From NCBI GenBank assembly GCA_011800805.1, contig MPNW01000003.1:115056-179055 (forward strand): a stretch of DNA of 64,000 nt, given 5' to 3'. The DNA comes from Hirudo medicinalis (taxonomy: Eukaryota > Annelida > Clitellata > Hirudinida > Hirudinidae). Positions 12,486-25,246 of this stretch are shown here, piece after piece. The notes under the pieces are model-generated. The model was not told the DNA's origin, searched no databases, and saw only the letters and a program-made list of their open reading frames with translations. Within the stretch, counting starts at the first letter, position 1, and each line of letters begins with the position of its first letter. The translations under genes were made by a program, and so were the position numbers.

Positions 12486-13289
12486 TTTTTTATTTGTATA
12501 CTTATACAATTGTATTATATAAAATGTTATTTGGGTTCTATGTGGGTGGCCCAATTAGCTGGAATATTGTTCCCTTCGGGCGGCCTTTGGGTGTGTAGCG
12601 ACAGTGGCATTGACGACGAAGACGAGTTACAAAGTTTAATTACAATAACGGCAACAATGCTCCGACTGACAACATAACTGCTGGAGTAGCAGCGTGGCGA
12701 ATAGGACATAACGTCAGCATAACGTGATGAATAGGACATGGGAAGAATGCCCTGACGTAGCTTCTTAAATAGCCAGTCAGGACAAAGGAGGATGTCCACA
12801 AACAAAGGATGCGCGTTGGTAAATCATCGCTGATAGGGTTAGGATCAGCACGTGATTATGATGGATTTGCGATCCTACAGGTGTCGTCGGAATTTTGTTT
12901 TTGTCCATATTTGAATTTCGGTTTATAATTTTCATGTTTAAGATGACCTCAAAATATGAATAAATGAAACGAAATTAGTAATTTAGTGTGAAGGAATAAC
13001 TAAATCAGACTGAGATAATCTGTGCACTAATGATGCATTTGAAATAAAATCTGGCTCTCAGACTCCGATTGAATTAAAGTTTAATAATAAATATATGATG
13101 AACACAATAGAATACACCTAGTGAGGTACTTAAATATGCTTCCACATCGGTAGATCTGGTAAATAAGTCGCTCTTCAAAAAATAAGTCCTTTGATAATCT
13201 CTAAAGCTCAGATGGGATATGGAATCGAAGAGTTTGTGGGTTGGGGGGTCTAGATCTGTGACACAAGGAGACAGGCGTCCCATCAGTTG
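12486..13289. other. Intergenic, probably repeat debris
   Basis: Positions 12540-12850 are less AT-rich than their surroundings and carry open frames on both strands (74 and 92 codons) without a recognisable domain. The position between two LINE pieces suggests further transposon sequence, but no motif proves it. Confidence 0.35.
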
Positions 13290-13760
13290 CTAAGGTTTAC
13301 ATTTACATTTATTTAGTCCATATTTTGAGTGCACAAATTATCCCAATGGGATGTCCAGGCGCTATGACAAACATTGCCAGCAATTAAGTTCATTATTGAG
13401 TGAGTCAGAGTAAAAAAAGAAGTAATTATTAAAATCAAACACAATCAAAATTAAATTCAGGACGATCGACTGAAGGTATTAAGGTATTAAGTAGTGTTTT
13501 AAAAAGTTCTATTGTCGGTGCAACACGGACTTCGGTTGGAAGAGAATTCCATATCCTGGGTCCGCAAACATGGAAAGAACGGTCTTCCTTCCTGACTGTT
13601 CGGGACCTAGGAACAACAAGAGTTTTATAATACATACGGGATATTGAACCTCAAACGTTGAACTGTCCCATTAACCAGAACGTAAAGAAGCTTGTATCCT
13701 TGTCCTTTTGACGGCAAAGTGTGTCACACGTGTTGTAAATCGGTCAATAATGATAGCGTC
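13290..13760 (-). mobile_element. LINE 3'-end fragment
   Basis: The minus strand encodes the characteristic LINE C-terminus VVPRSRTVRKEDRSFHVCGP followed by RIWNSLPTEVR (13435-13635). It is followed by non-coding sequence with a repeated acatttacatttattta tail near 13300. No reverse transcriptase core remains. The family differs from the LINEs at 3 kb and 54 kb in its protein end. Confidence 0.75.
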
Positions 13761-14304
13761 ATTTATGGACGGGCCTTGGACTTATGGGTCACTTCACAAT
13801 TTTAAAATTTTGTCCTAGCTGACTAGGACCCGGAAGTATATATGAGAATATATGGAAGTACGTTAACTTTCTCCGAACATGCATTAGAGCAAAAAATATG
13901 TTGTCAGCTAATTTCCAAGTATTTTAGTATGATTGGGAAAATGGAAAAGGGAGATTTTGTTATATGACAAGCAAAAATATAGAGAACGTATTAAAGTTAA
14001 ACCCAATTAGATGTTTTAAATGTTAATTAATTACATTATTAACAATTATTGTTTAATATTAACAAGTGCCAAATAAATATATTTATAGATATATTCATTT
14101 TTGGTTTTGTATTTCTCTCATCTATACTTTTTACTCTTACAACTCTACACTTTTCTTTCAATGTGTTTGTTTTTTATATTCGTTGTAAAGTTGGTGGTGT
14201 GCGGCAAATATTGTATTGAGCATATATATTTGGCTTACATTCTGCGCATTATTAGCTTATGTTAAAATATCTTTTAAGTTATGGTGCATTTAATTTGAAA
14301 GAAA
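13761..14304. other. Intergenic upstream of ADO
   Basis: AT-rich, with no open frame of note. It would contain the ADO promoter; no core-promoter element is convincing. Confidence 0.35.
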
Positions 14305-15117
14305 ATGAGCGTCATTCAGAAAATTGCTAATCAGTCATACAAAGTGTTTTGTTCGAATAACAGAGGCTATTTAGAGAGCGACCATCTCAAACCCTTAGTC
14401 GATCTGATGAAAAAGTTGACTGCAAATGATTTAAATATCGATTTAAACTTGCTTCGGGACCAGACACCTCACAATTTTAACAGTAAAAAGGCGCCAGTAA
14501 CATACATCAAGATTTGGGACGATAGATATTTTTCCATGGGTGTTTTTGTGCTCAGGCCAGGAACTAGACTACCTCTTCATGACCATCCACATATGCATGG
14601 CCTTATCAAAGTTGGTTTATACCATTTTCATTGTGTTTTCTTAATTATATTTTCATTGATACCAGGACAAAAATTATTAAACTGAATAATATGTATTCAA
14701 ACTTGTTTAGTATTTGCACTTTTGGGATTTCAGGTATTATACGGCTCCTGCCTAATAAATTCCTTTTCTGTTGATAATGGCAACAAATCCAAGGTTATGG
14801 AAAAAGAAGAAACAGTATTAAGAGTAATTGAGAGAACTGAAGCCATTGCAAACCATGCTTCAGAACCTGTAGTTCTGACTCCAAGCACTTGGAATTGCCA
14901 TGAGATAAAGACGACAAGTGGTGTAGCATTTTTCGACATCCTGTCACCTCCATATGATGATGAGCAGCATCAATGCAACTACTATGAAGCTTGCAGCAGT
15001 ATCGGTGATTGCAACCCACATTTACACCGCATTTCTCCACCATCAGACTATTGGACCGACCAAGATCATTACAAAGGACCTCCCATCGACAAGGAGATGG
15101 TTTATAATTCTGATTAA
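14305..15117 (+). CDS. ADO: 2-aminoethanethiol (cysteamine) / N-terminal cysteine dioxygenase
   Basis: A thiol dioxygenase of the PCO/ADO family. It uses Fe(II) and O2 to oxidise cysteamine and N-terminal cysteines of regulatory proteins, linking oxygen level to protein decay. Two exons (14305-14610 and 14734-15117) join in phase to give 229 residues; human ADO is about 270. The first two iron-binding histidines are in LPLHDHPHMHGLIKV at the exon 1 end, and the joined LIKV|LYGSC reads like the family. The third histidine is expected in NCHEIKTTSGVAFFDILSPP, where the family has an FHQI-type motif. The start is the first Met before the conserved N-terminal helix. The 3' end (CNPHLHRISPPSDYW) also fits. 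Confidence in the family is high; the substrate is inferred from homologues. Confidence 0.93.
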
Positions 15118-15582
15118 CTTCATGGCCTACTACATTCTCAAAAACTTCCATTGTTCAATGCAAAAATGAATTGCCTTGATGAGCAAAACTTATTTCGCGT
15201 CTGTGTATGAATCCAACACTGAACGACCGATGTGCTTTCCCTCAAATACCAACCACTAGTCTAGCTTAGAAACACACCTGCCACATCCAAATCGAACTGC
15301 CTTGGAAGGTGCCCTTCCAGGCTTGGCAGTGTTTGCAACCCAATTTACATCACTATTAACATAATGAACAATGAGCTTCATTTTATGTATTTGAGATGAC
15401 CAAATCGACCCTTTTAGATTCCCCTTATGTAATCAAGCATGGTAATGAGAATTCACATAAACAATTTCACGTCCCTAAATCCATTTAAATTGCCTGAGCA
15501 TAAACATTCAAATTAAGCCAAATGGGAACAAAGGAGACATATTTCCTAAACACATCAGATGAACAAATGTTGAATTTTAAAA
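15118..15582. other. Converging 3' ends of ADO and the threonyl-tRNA synthetase gene
   Basis: No open frame of note. These two genes are tail to tail, so this stretch should hold both 3' untranslated regions. Confidence 0.4.
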
Positions 15583-18500
15583 TTAGAATTCCTCTTCAGA
15601 TTTCAGGATCCTCTCTTGCTTTAATCGCTTCATTCTCTCAATGGCCTGCTCCAAAGAATGTTCGCCACTAATTTTGTTTTCTCTGGTTCTCACATTGACA
15701 CTACCTTCAGTTTCTTCTTTTTTACCAACAACTGTTTCAAAAAACAAATTGTTATATCACTAAGCATGGGAATATCAAACCCAAGTCTAACCAAAGATGA
15801 AGTTGAATTGTGCAAGCTGAGCATTTCTGATTTTTTTGTTTAAAGTGTCACCAGAGTCAAGATCCATCTCGCACTCAAAACCTTCCGCAAAGAGAGTATC
15901 CCTAACCTGAAATCCAACAGGCAAACTTGGTATAAAAATCTAAAAAACTTTGTGGCAGATGCTCACCTTCTTGGCATATTCATCAAAAACAGAATTTATA
16001 GGAATAACCATGATTTGCCTTGGAGAAAGCCAGAAAGGCCTGTAGATCACAAATGGAACATAAAGAGAAGTATATACAAGTATAGATTAGCTTAATAGGT
16101 TGCATTTCCATACAAAGTAATAGTCACAACATGCTATGTTCACAACACAATCTGTTCCAGTCAAAAAATGGCCTCATTTTCTATTTGGAAATATAAGGTA
16201 CTCAAAAGATTGGCTTAATCTGTAATGGCTGTGATTCATTACCATTTCCCACCAAAGTTTTCACAAAGAATGGCCATCATCCTCTCCACAGATCCAAGGA
16301 TAGCTCTATGAACAATTACTGGTCTATTCTTTTCATTTTGATCATGTCTGGCAAAAATTAATAAACACAATAGTTTTATTCAATTTAAATTTTTTGATGA
16401 TGAAATTTATAATAGAATATTTCAGGATTAAAAATAGATAACTTTTTGAAACATTCAACTTCAGTTTTTTTGCACATGCCACATTTAATGCAATAGAATC
16501 ATTTTCATAAGAAATAACAGAAAAAATAAAAAGACCAAAGTACTTATTTCCAAATAACTTACCCAATGTAAGTAAGGTCAAATCTTAGGGGTAATTGAAA
16601 ATCAAGCTGGATGGTTGCACACTGATGCTGTCGCTTCAAAGCGTCAAAGAGAGTTATGTCGATCTATGAAATATTTTCAACTTTAAATAGCTTAATAAAA
16701 TTTCACATTTCCTTTAATCAACACAATCTATAACACAAGAAATGCTTTACTTTAGGACCATAGAAGGCACCATCACCAGGATTGAGTTCCCAGTTCTCAC
16801 CAAATGCATCCAAGCTTTCTTTAAGTTGCTACATTGAAACATTTGACATGAACATTAAAAATTTTGACTTATTATTTATAGTAGTGATATTTATCATCCA
16901 ATTGCACAAGGCTTAAATTAAACATACCTTTTCTGCTTCATCCCAGACTTCAATATCTCCAAGGAATTTCTCTGGCCTAGTTGACAGTTTCAAATTGAAA
17001 GTAAATCCAAAATGGCTGTAAATGCACCTCACGAAATCCAGAGAGCTCTCAATCTCTTGCCTTATCTGAATATATACTTTGCCATGACTTTCAAAGGCTT
17101 TGGTTACACAATGACTATGGACATTGTTTACTTAATATTGGGAGTATCGATATACCAAAAGAATTAATATTTATAGTGATATTTATCATCCAATTGCACA
17201 ACTAAACCTGATCTTGTCTGCAGAAGATGTGAGCATCATCTTGTTGGAACCTCCTGACTCTGGTGAGACCACTGAGTGCACCAGATAATTCATTCCTGTG
17301 CAACACTCCAAACTCTGCAAACCTAAGCGGCAATTCCCTCCATGACCTCGGTTTGTTCTTAAATAACAAACTGAAATAAAATTAAAATTAATTTTACCAA
17401 AACCAATATACACTTTGTATTTGTTTTATATGACCATAATGACTTATATTAAATTCTATTTACCAATGACCAGGGCAATTCATAGGCTTCAAAGCAAATT
17501 CAGCATCCTCGCATTTAAACGAGAACATGTTGTCCTTCAAATAAATGTAAATTTGAGATTGACATTGTATAATAGCAGTGACACATACAAGTACTATATA
17601 TACTAACAGCATAATGCTCATGATGTCCTGATATTTTCCACAGGTTAGTGTTGAAAAGATTTGGAGTCAAGACTTCTTGGAATCCTCTTTTCCTATATTC
17701 CTCCTAAACATAATTAAATGAAGCCTTCTTAATCGATGCTTCAACCTAAATGATAAATACAACACTTAAAAATGTATATTGACCCTGATCAATTCACAGA
17801 GAGTACTGTAGACTTTGGATCCTTTGGGCAAGAAAAAGCAGCTTCCAGGACTAAGCTCATGAAAAAAGAACATATCTTGATCCTGCATAAAAGTTTGTGG
17901 TAAATAGGTTACATTGTGCCAATGTCTGAACCTTGTAACATCAATGTGCCAACAAAAATATCAACATGAATACCCTGCCAATCTTTCGATGGTCTCGTTT
18001 CGCAGCTTCTTCCTGGCGTATCTCCCATTCCTTCAGCTGCTTTGACTCAAGGAAGGATATTCCATAGATTCTTTGCAAAGTTTCAGCATCTGCATTGCCT
18101 TCCCAATATGATGATGAGCTCTTAAGGTAACAAATTGTTACATTAATCCCTTGAACAAAAAATTGCAAAAGGCTCATTGTCAAATAAAGAAATTTCAGAA
18201 TCACCTTGATTATCTTGAAAGCCTTGATCAATCCAGTATGCCTCAAATGAGGTCCTCTGCAGAGATCGATCAACGATCCACATCTGAACATTCAAAGCAG
18301 AATAAATAAAGTTAATAAACTAAGCAAAAATGCCAATATTTAATTAATTTTGAGCAACCTGTAGGCAGTTGTTGTTGGTGTGTCAACTTTCTCATTCAAT
18401 ATTCTCTGCTTGAACTGATTGTGCTACAGATTCAAATTAAATCAAATAAATCCTTTAATGAGATATTCAGGTACAACACCATCCTACCTGAAACATTTTG

Positions 18501-20085
18501 CTGAGATCTTCCTTAGTCATTTCCAATCTTTCAAATGGCTGATTCTCTTTCAAGATCTTCTGAACAATGGCTTGTAATGCTTCATATTCAGCTGGAGTAA
18601 CCGTCCTGTTACAGGCACAAGCGATATCCAAATTAAAGCATTTGACATTTGAATTCAGGTGTAGTTGCAAAGGATTACAAATAAGCTTTTCAATTGTAAT
18701 TATGAAAACAGTTTTAAAAATTTAGATTGTAAGTGCATATTGTAATTCCTTGAAATATTCTAACTTGTCACCAAGATGAATGTCATAGTAGAATCCTTCT
18801 TGAATAGGAGGACCATAGCAGAGGTGACCTCCATAATGTCTCTCCATTGCTTCGCCCAAGACATGGGCACTAGAGTGCCAGAACACTGCCTGTGCTGAAA
18901 TTAGAGAAACGTTCAGGCATCTACAAGTTATGGCATGATACCCGATTCAGTAACATTTACCTTCTGGATTCTCAATGTTCAAGAGTTCAAGAGTTGAATC
19001 CTTTTCAAATGGTCTCTCAAGATCCCACAGCTCACCATTAACCTTTGCCACAATGCTTTTGTTTGCCAGACCCTTGCTGAATTACAAGCAAATAAAACAT
19101 TTCAAAAATTAATAGGGCCTATATTATGTTATAGGGCCTTCTAGCTGTATAATATATAATGTGATACAAAAATTCTTCAACAACCTAATGCTTTTAGCAA
19201 CTTCATAAGGAGTGGTTCTCCAAGAAAGACCTTCCAAGACTTTTCCATCTGGAAGAGTGATTTGGATGGATTGTGGTGGTTGATTTTCAACCCACTTTTT
19301 GTTCACCTCTTTTAATTCATCCCACATTTGCTGACGCCACGCAATGAATTCTGGGGCAGGATCCAACTTCAACAAAAAAATTAGAATTAGATGACAAAGC
19401 AATGCATAATGATCAGGTAAATAGTCTAACCTCCATGTTTTGCAAACCAGAGCAAATAGTTTTGTTCACTTTTTTAGGTTGTGATATGCCCTGGATAAGA
19501 AGATGGTTACATTTGTGATTAGAAAGTCAAAAACAAAGCTCAATAAACTTATACAAAACATAGCAAAATGAACTGAGTCAACCAAACTAATCAATATCTT
19601 TGCCATAAGCAAGTGAAAAATTGATTCGCCATATGCTGCTTAACATATCCACGTTAACAGAATTGTTACACAATGTAAGCACAAAATGGATATACTTATG
19701 TAGACCTAACAAACCAAAGCTAATACTACAGAATGGTACAAATGCCTTTAGTGTACACTAAAAGAGCAATCCTAACTTATTTGTAATAAGTACTAGGGAT
19801 TGTAATGACACTACAAGGAAGCAGTACAATGTTCCAAAAACTAAATCAATTAGAATAAACACATAAAAAATTAAATTAAAAAATAGAAATATTAAATTAA
19901 TCCCTATCGACAAGCCACACCCACCCGCGCAATATACTTCCGCGGAAGATAATACTTGTCAATAACACACGTAAATCTTCTAATCAACGTGTTCAACATA
20001 GCGAATTACTGAAAAATTAAAAGAAATTCTTATGATATCATGCCTTTTCCGCCAGATCGATATTCACGTCCACGTTGACAGCCAT
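15583..20085 (-). CDS. TARS: Threonyl-tRNA synthetase with two candidate first exons
   Basis: Class II synthetase charging tRNA-Thr, with an editing domain that removes serine. About 20 exons read down the minus strand. The TGS ubiquitin-like domain is at 19185-19366 ([20 protein letters not shown]) and 18960-19079. The editing domain shows HSSAH (about 18890) and CRGPH (about 18255). Class II motifs include the zinc Cys in MNCPGHC (about 17470), motif 2 with FGVLHRNE and [11 protein letters not shown] (17210-17369), and [14 protein letters not shown] (about 16290), which supplies the zinc His and motif 3. The anticodon-binding domain ends in [16 protein letters not shown], then an exon closing with KSEEEF and TAA. 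Exon 2 (19431-19490, GISQPKK...) is in phase 0 and can receive either of two starts: ATG at 20085 (MAVNVD...) or ATG at 19999 (arginine-rich leader). See the separate leader entry. Most exon borders are approximate. Confidence 0.93.
19925..19999 (-). CDS. Alternative first coding exon with mitochondrial-type leader (threonyl-tRNA synthetase)
   Basis: ATG at 19999 opens 25 codons beginning [15 protein letters not shown] and ending RKYIAR. The frame ends at CGG followed by gtgggt, a usable donor in phase 0, and so joins in frame to the exon at 19431-19490. The leader has seven basic residues and one acidic, with hydrophobic spacing typical of a mitochondrial presequence. The upstream ATG at 20085 runs only 15 codons (to TGA at 20038) unless spliced at a phase-0 donor inside it: GAC|gtgaat at 20067, or a non-canonical GC donor at 20043. 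A single gene making cytosolic and mitochondrial forms is known for some animal tRNA synthetases. Here it is inferred from sequence only. Confidence 0.55.
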
Positions 20086-20413
20086 TACCCCACTATTACG
20101 TTTGTTAGGGACAGCAAACGAATCTCAAAACCTCGTCACCGGAAATGTATTTCACGCTTAGAATTCCAACGATAGATAAACTCGTGCAATGTTAACTGTG
20201 CTGGTGAATAGGCAACTAGCTACTCAGAGATGTAATTACCAAATGCAAAAAATTAAATAAAATATTAATAAATTTTTTATGTAATAATTTATATTGTGGA
20301 ACATTTTTATTTGTGAATTTATTATTTTAGGTTTTAATAATCATTTACAATTTTCAGATATTAACAAATTTATATTATTTTAATGTTACTGTTATTCATC
20401 ATAAAAATTAGAT

Positions 20414-20831
20414 ATGCCTACATTAAATAACATTTGGAGAGGTTCCGTGATGGCATGGAGAGGATTTTCAGCATGTGGTCAGACAGAATCAGCTTTTCTG
20501 AGAGGAAAACTTAGGCTTCCAAATACTAAATCTAGACCATCTTCAGTATTCTCATTCCCTTTGCTAAGATTCAACATGAAAATGACTTTGATTTCCATCA
20601 AGATACATCTCAAAGGAGACGATGGCATTTATTCAGTAAGAAAAAATGAGTGTCATGGAATGGGCAGCGTGTTCTGCGAACTTAAATCCTATAGATGCAG
20701 TTTTGGAGACTCTGATATACTACAATGGAAAACAATATTTAATTGTTAAGGAGTCGAAAGAGGCGATAATTGAAGTCTCGAAATTCTTGCGAAAAGAATA
20801 CCTGGAACAATTGCTGACATCAACGAAATAA
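20414..20831 (+). pseudogene. Tc1/mariner transposase remnant
   Basis: The plus strand reads RGSVMAWRGFSACG near 20440-20480, matching the GGSVMVWGCFSA motif of Tc1/mariner transposases. In a second frame SVMEWAACSANLNPIDAVLE (20646-20705) corresponds to the family's EWPAQSPDLNPIENVW motif. The two parts are in different frames and the N-terminal DNA-binding region is absent, so this is an inactive fragment. Confidence 0.75.
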
Positions 20832-22035
20832 AGATGTATTTATATAATAGGAAAGAAGGGACATATGACATCACAATGACACTTTATTCGGATTAATAAC
20901 ATGATTTAGAACCCTTATTATCGTCTTACATTACAGGAAAAACGAATATTTGCGACTTTAACGCATATCTCTGGAATGTATCACCATATCACATAAGAAT
21001 TTCCGAATTTGATAAACTTTCTCTATCAAATAACATATCGAAATTTGGGTTTGTAAAAATTCAATCAAAAGTTATCTTAAAAAATCATAGCGCTCTTAAA
21101 GATGTGCCGATCACTGTACCAGTTGAGACAAAAGTTGATAATTTTTGGTAGATTAGGTCGTCTGGCATATTTTTTATAAAACTGTAAGTTTGAATACATT
21201 TGAATATAAAAGACCTGAAACCATTTTATAATTAATTTTTGAAATATTCAAATATAAACAATATGCAAAATGGGTATAGAATATCCGCAGGCTTATACTT
21301 GCATCAGCAAGCGATTTAAGGATTGACCCTAAGGTGTCTAGGTTCCAGAGTGCGGCCCCCGCCAAGTGTTCTAGATCCGCCCCTAGTCAAACATCATAAC
21401 TTTATTCTAGAATTTTAATGGGCAAAATTTTAATCGAGACAGAATCTATTATTAATCTTAATGTAGTATGACTCTCGAAATGTTAATTGCTGACAAAATA
21501 AACTTTTAATTGATATTGCACAAATACACACGCAAACAAATGTTCAAAAATATAGAACAACATACCAAATAAAACAATGTAATCAAAAATAATTTTAAAA
21601 TGAGCTGTGCGAATAGCTATGGAACAAAATTATCGATAATTTCACCAAAAGAAAACATTGGACAATCCTGGGATGGGAGCTTACTGCTGCTGAAACTTTA
21701 TCTGCAATAAATGAATGGTGTTATAATTTCTGCTCTATTCCTGATTCTCTAATATCTCATTATATTCGCAAATCAAAATAACATAGGAAATGCTACCTAA
21801 ATATAAACATGTTTTGTTACAGTGGATTACTAAATAATTCACACATAAACAGTTTTCAGGTTTTTCAGAAATTACAAAAATAAAAAGGGAATGTGATAAT
21901 GATTAAAAAATGCTCGCTAATCGTTTTCAAAGAAAAATAATTCACCTTGCAATGAAATCACAACATAATTTGATCCTTCTTTTACTATGAGGGGTTCCTG
22001 CTTTCTGGAAATCACAATAAAGGGCCCACCATCCA
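20832..22035. other. Intergenic, no gene recognised
   Basis: AT-rich sequence. If the SRCR-ZP gene has a further 3' exon, it would lie here on the minus strand, but none was identified. A short minus-strand frame at 21174-21365 (AGAALWN...) vaguely recalls a LINE C-terminus but is too short to call. Confidence 0.35.
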
Positions 22036-24650
22036 CTACTGCATTCCCATGACCTCCATCTCTTCTCTTTCTTTTCTGGGCCATAATTGCTTGTGGGGTG
22101 GTTGAGGAAGGGTGACATGACCTTCAAAGTATGTCACGTTCAGCAAATTTCGTTGTGGAAAATTCATATAATTATAATACCTGTCACAAAAGGGCTTGCC
22201 CTCTTTTAAGGGGTCACAAAGATGAACCTTGCACATGATAAACAGCGAGTTCTTATCCTCAAACATGGGGACTTTGAATCGAAAACCCCATCTAGTCATG
22301 CTTGGACTGAAGAACTCCATTCCAAGATGACTTGAAGTAATGCATCTTAAATTCAACAAACTGGATGTAGATTTATGTGCATACATTCATATTTTAACTA
22401 ATTATGCATTAAATTTATATTTATGTTATGTGATAATATTACCGACGAAATAACATAATCAAGAAAGATATTCTTATCAAGTAAGACTTATGTGAATAAA
22501 TTATTAGTAGAATGAGACTTGTCTTGAAGGAACTGAAATGACATGGACGCATCCTGGGGATCGGCAAGAAAAAAACAATCGGGAACAGTAAGGAGGAAGT
22601 CGGTGTTCCATGACGAGAGATCCACGTAGCAGGAAACAGGTGATCCTTGGTTCACTTCAGCTGGAAATTCTATTGAGTCATTGGATTCAGGAAAGACACT
22701 CAGGAAACAATCCATGGTGATATTGTCTGAGTTCTTGTTGCTAATTCTTACGTCCTTGAATGCCTTCCTCAAAGGAGCAAATGATCCGAGCACAGAGGCA
22801 TTCACCTTCATGGCACAGCAAATTCTTTGCATCCAAGATGAACCATGCTTTAAAAGATTACCAACATCTCTAACATTTTGGTAATGAATGTCATAACATA
22901 ATTCATTGATGCCTTTTTTGGTCTGCAAATACATAAGAATATCAACATGATACCAAAGGTATCATTCAAAACAAACCTTATCACCGAGCATTACCTGAAT
23001 GTAAAAGGGATAGCATTTAAGCATGTCAATTTGAAAACACAATCTATGCAAAGATTCCCATACAAATTGAGTGCTTTGGCACTCAGGTTGGACAAAGAAT
23101 TGCACCACAGCATGGGACCCATCCAAACCAATAAAACATCCTTCCAAGAGGGATCCATCACATTGGGAATCAACTTCATATTCGATATTCTCATCTGCAA
23201 GAATCATTTTAAGCCATAAAAATTATATAAGTTCTAAAAGAAACTCCATTTTTTAGAGTCAAAACAGTTCTCACAATGAAAAATATCGGAGGCACAAGAA
23301 ACTGCAGCAGCCTCTGATTGAGGATCACAAGTAAATCCTGACTTTTGCACATCACAGTCCCACAAATTTCCACCTGCATGAGTGGCCATTAAGGTGCAAT
23401 CAACATGGCTATAAAGTATGGGTAGCGTGAATGGAGATGTTGATCTGGTTGAGTGGATCATTGCTCTGAAATACCTGGAACTTAATAAGATTCAGAAATT
23501 ATTAGTCAGTATTTGTTGGTATATTCCAAATAATGATTTAAATTATTATATGTCTTAAATATTTTCGTTGGCTAAAAATATTTTTTCAACTCATTTACAA
23601 CATTAATTGCAAATATGAAACTGTACATACTCCTGGTATCCAAGGCAACTACAAAGCACGAGGCATCATCATCATCCCACCCATCATCGCAGATAACACC
23701 CCACTGGCCAATCTCATTTTGAACCTCCACAATGCCAGCACTTAGGATGTTTGATCCATCAAGAGGTCTTATTCTATGCCTAGATTGATTGCATGAACTT
23801 TCCTCAGTTGCAGACCCCTCTAACAGAATAATATTTTTGAGTAGATAAAATAGCATCTTACATCTAGGTTTAGAAATCTTTATTTTAAGAAAAATATTGC
23901 AAAAAATATTCGCAGGCATAAAATCAATAAGCAGTTTAAAACGTCTTTAGTACAAGAACTTAATTTTGTAAAATATTGAAAATCTTTTCAGAATTCAGCA
24001 GCCTTTTTTTAAATGTAAAATGATTATCAGCGAAAATCTCACTAACCACTGACAGCTCCACAAATGCAGCCCCCGTCTTCATGATGACCACAATTTGTTT
24101 CCCCAAAGTTTGTCATGAGGCAATGTCCCAGATTTTCTTCATTTCCAGTGCATTCCACATTTCCCGTCCAAACAGGCACGCCGTGATCTTTTACTTCGGA
24201 AAATATTTTTTTGTTGTTTGTCACGCACATGCCGTCATTCTCACCTTTGACGCAAAGTCCTCCACTGAAAATCGTTGTTACACTTTGAGGTTGCAATTTT
24301 TAAGTCAAGCTATAATTTTATATCTATTAACTACTTCAGAATTTGAAGTGAAGCTACCTATATCCGAGTTGTCTGCAAACGACGACACAAACCCTGTCAT
24401 TCAGGCCGTTTTCGCAAACTGTCCCCCATGTTTTATTGTAAAACACCTCAATTCTTCCCTGCGCCTTAACGTTTTGTACACTTCCATTCAACCTCACCTG
24501 TAGCAAGGAGAAAGCTGCCAAAGGTAAAATGTGTCTGCAGTTACTTAAAAAAATCAATTTCGAGATTTGTTTAAATGCAATTTTACTTGATCTCAGGAAA
24601 GCCAAAATTAAAAAGATAGGTAACACGAAACGCTTGCACAACGAGCGCAT
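22036..24650 (-). CDS. Secreted SRCR-SRCR-ZP domain protein
   Basis: A putative extracellular protein with two scavenger receptor cysteine-rich domains and a zona pellucida polymerisation domain, an architecture like DMBT1 without its CUB domains. The start ATG at 24650 gives a signal peptide (MRSLCKRFVLPIFLILAFL). Its exon joins in phase 1 to TFSLLQVRLNGS. SRCR 1 covers GRIEVFYNKTWGTVCENG and VCRQLGY (24354-24500), then WTGNVECTGNEENLGHC and NCGHHEDGG (24050-24296). SRCR 2 is split between 23630-23820 (GQWGVICDDGWDDDDAS) and 23270-23460. The ZP-N region is at 22990-23200 and the ZP module core is at 22500-22934. ZP-C contains FIMCKVHLCDP (22036-22386), with a possible furin site RKER before the TAG stop. 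No transmembrane tail is visible. Role inferred: matrix, gamete-coat or immune surface protein. Confidence 0.85.
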
Positions 24651-25246
24651 AAGTCTAATTCCTGAACCTCGAACTTTACTTATTTCAAGGCGTCTAAGCA
24701 GCAAAAAGACGCGTCGTCAAAGACGCGTCACACAATTAAGTCAAATTTTTGAATTCATACCGGTTATGATATATCCGATATTTTTATAAATTAATTGTTT
24801 GTGGTTACGTGCAGGTTTACAATAACATTTTAAAACACCATTCGTAATATTTGATCAAGTGTCAATTGATAAAATTAGAACTTTACAAAGTGCGAGAGTT
24901 GAATTCATTGAATTGTCCTTCCTTCAGTAATTAATGCATCTGAGAGTAATTATTTAAATTATTTTGTCTTTAACATTTTATTTATTAACTGCCATCAATA
25001 CGCTGACTGAATTTCTTCTCGGTTACTTGCAACTGACTGTACAATTTTAAAATTTAGTAAAATAAACAAAAAAAACTATTTATTTAATCCGATGAGATTA
25101 CAATCCTAACGACGACCACTCTAAACAAATGAATACATCGTCTATTATTCCATGCTGTACTACGCTCTCATGATTAATAAAACTACCATCATTTCTAAGA
25201 GAACTACAGTTCCGAAGCTAGATTATCCAACGTTTAAAAATATGTA
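24651..25246. other. Intergenic between SRCR-ZP and caveolin genes
   Basis: Upstream of the SRCR-ZP start and downstream of the caveolin stop. There is a small inverted or repeated agacgcgtc motif at 24708-24727. No gene is seen. Confidence 0.4.

Noticed and set aside
12527..12805. 92-codon minus-strand frame in a GC-richer patch
   Set aside because: No recognisable protein family; surrounded by LINE pieces, so probably repeat sequence.
21174..21365. 63-codon minus-strand frame with AGAALWN, like a LINE C-terminus
   Set aside because: Too short and lacking the NSLP-type continuation; not supported.
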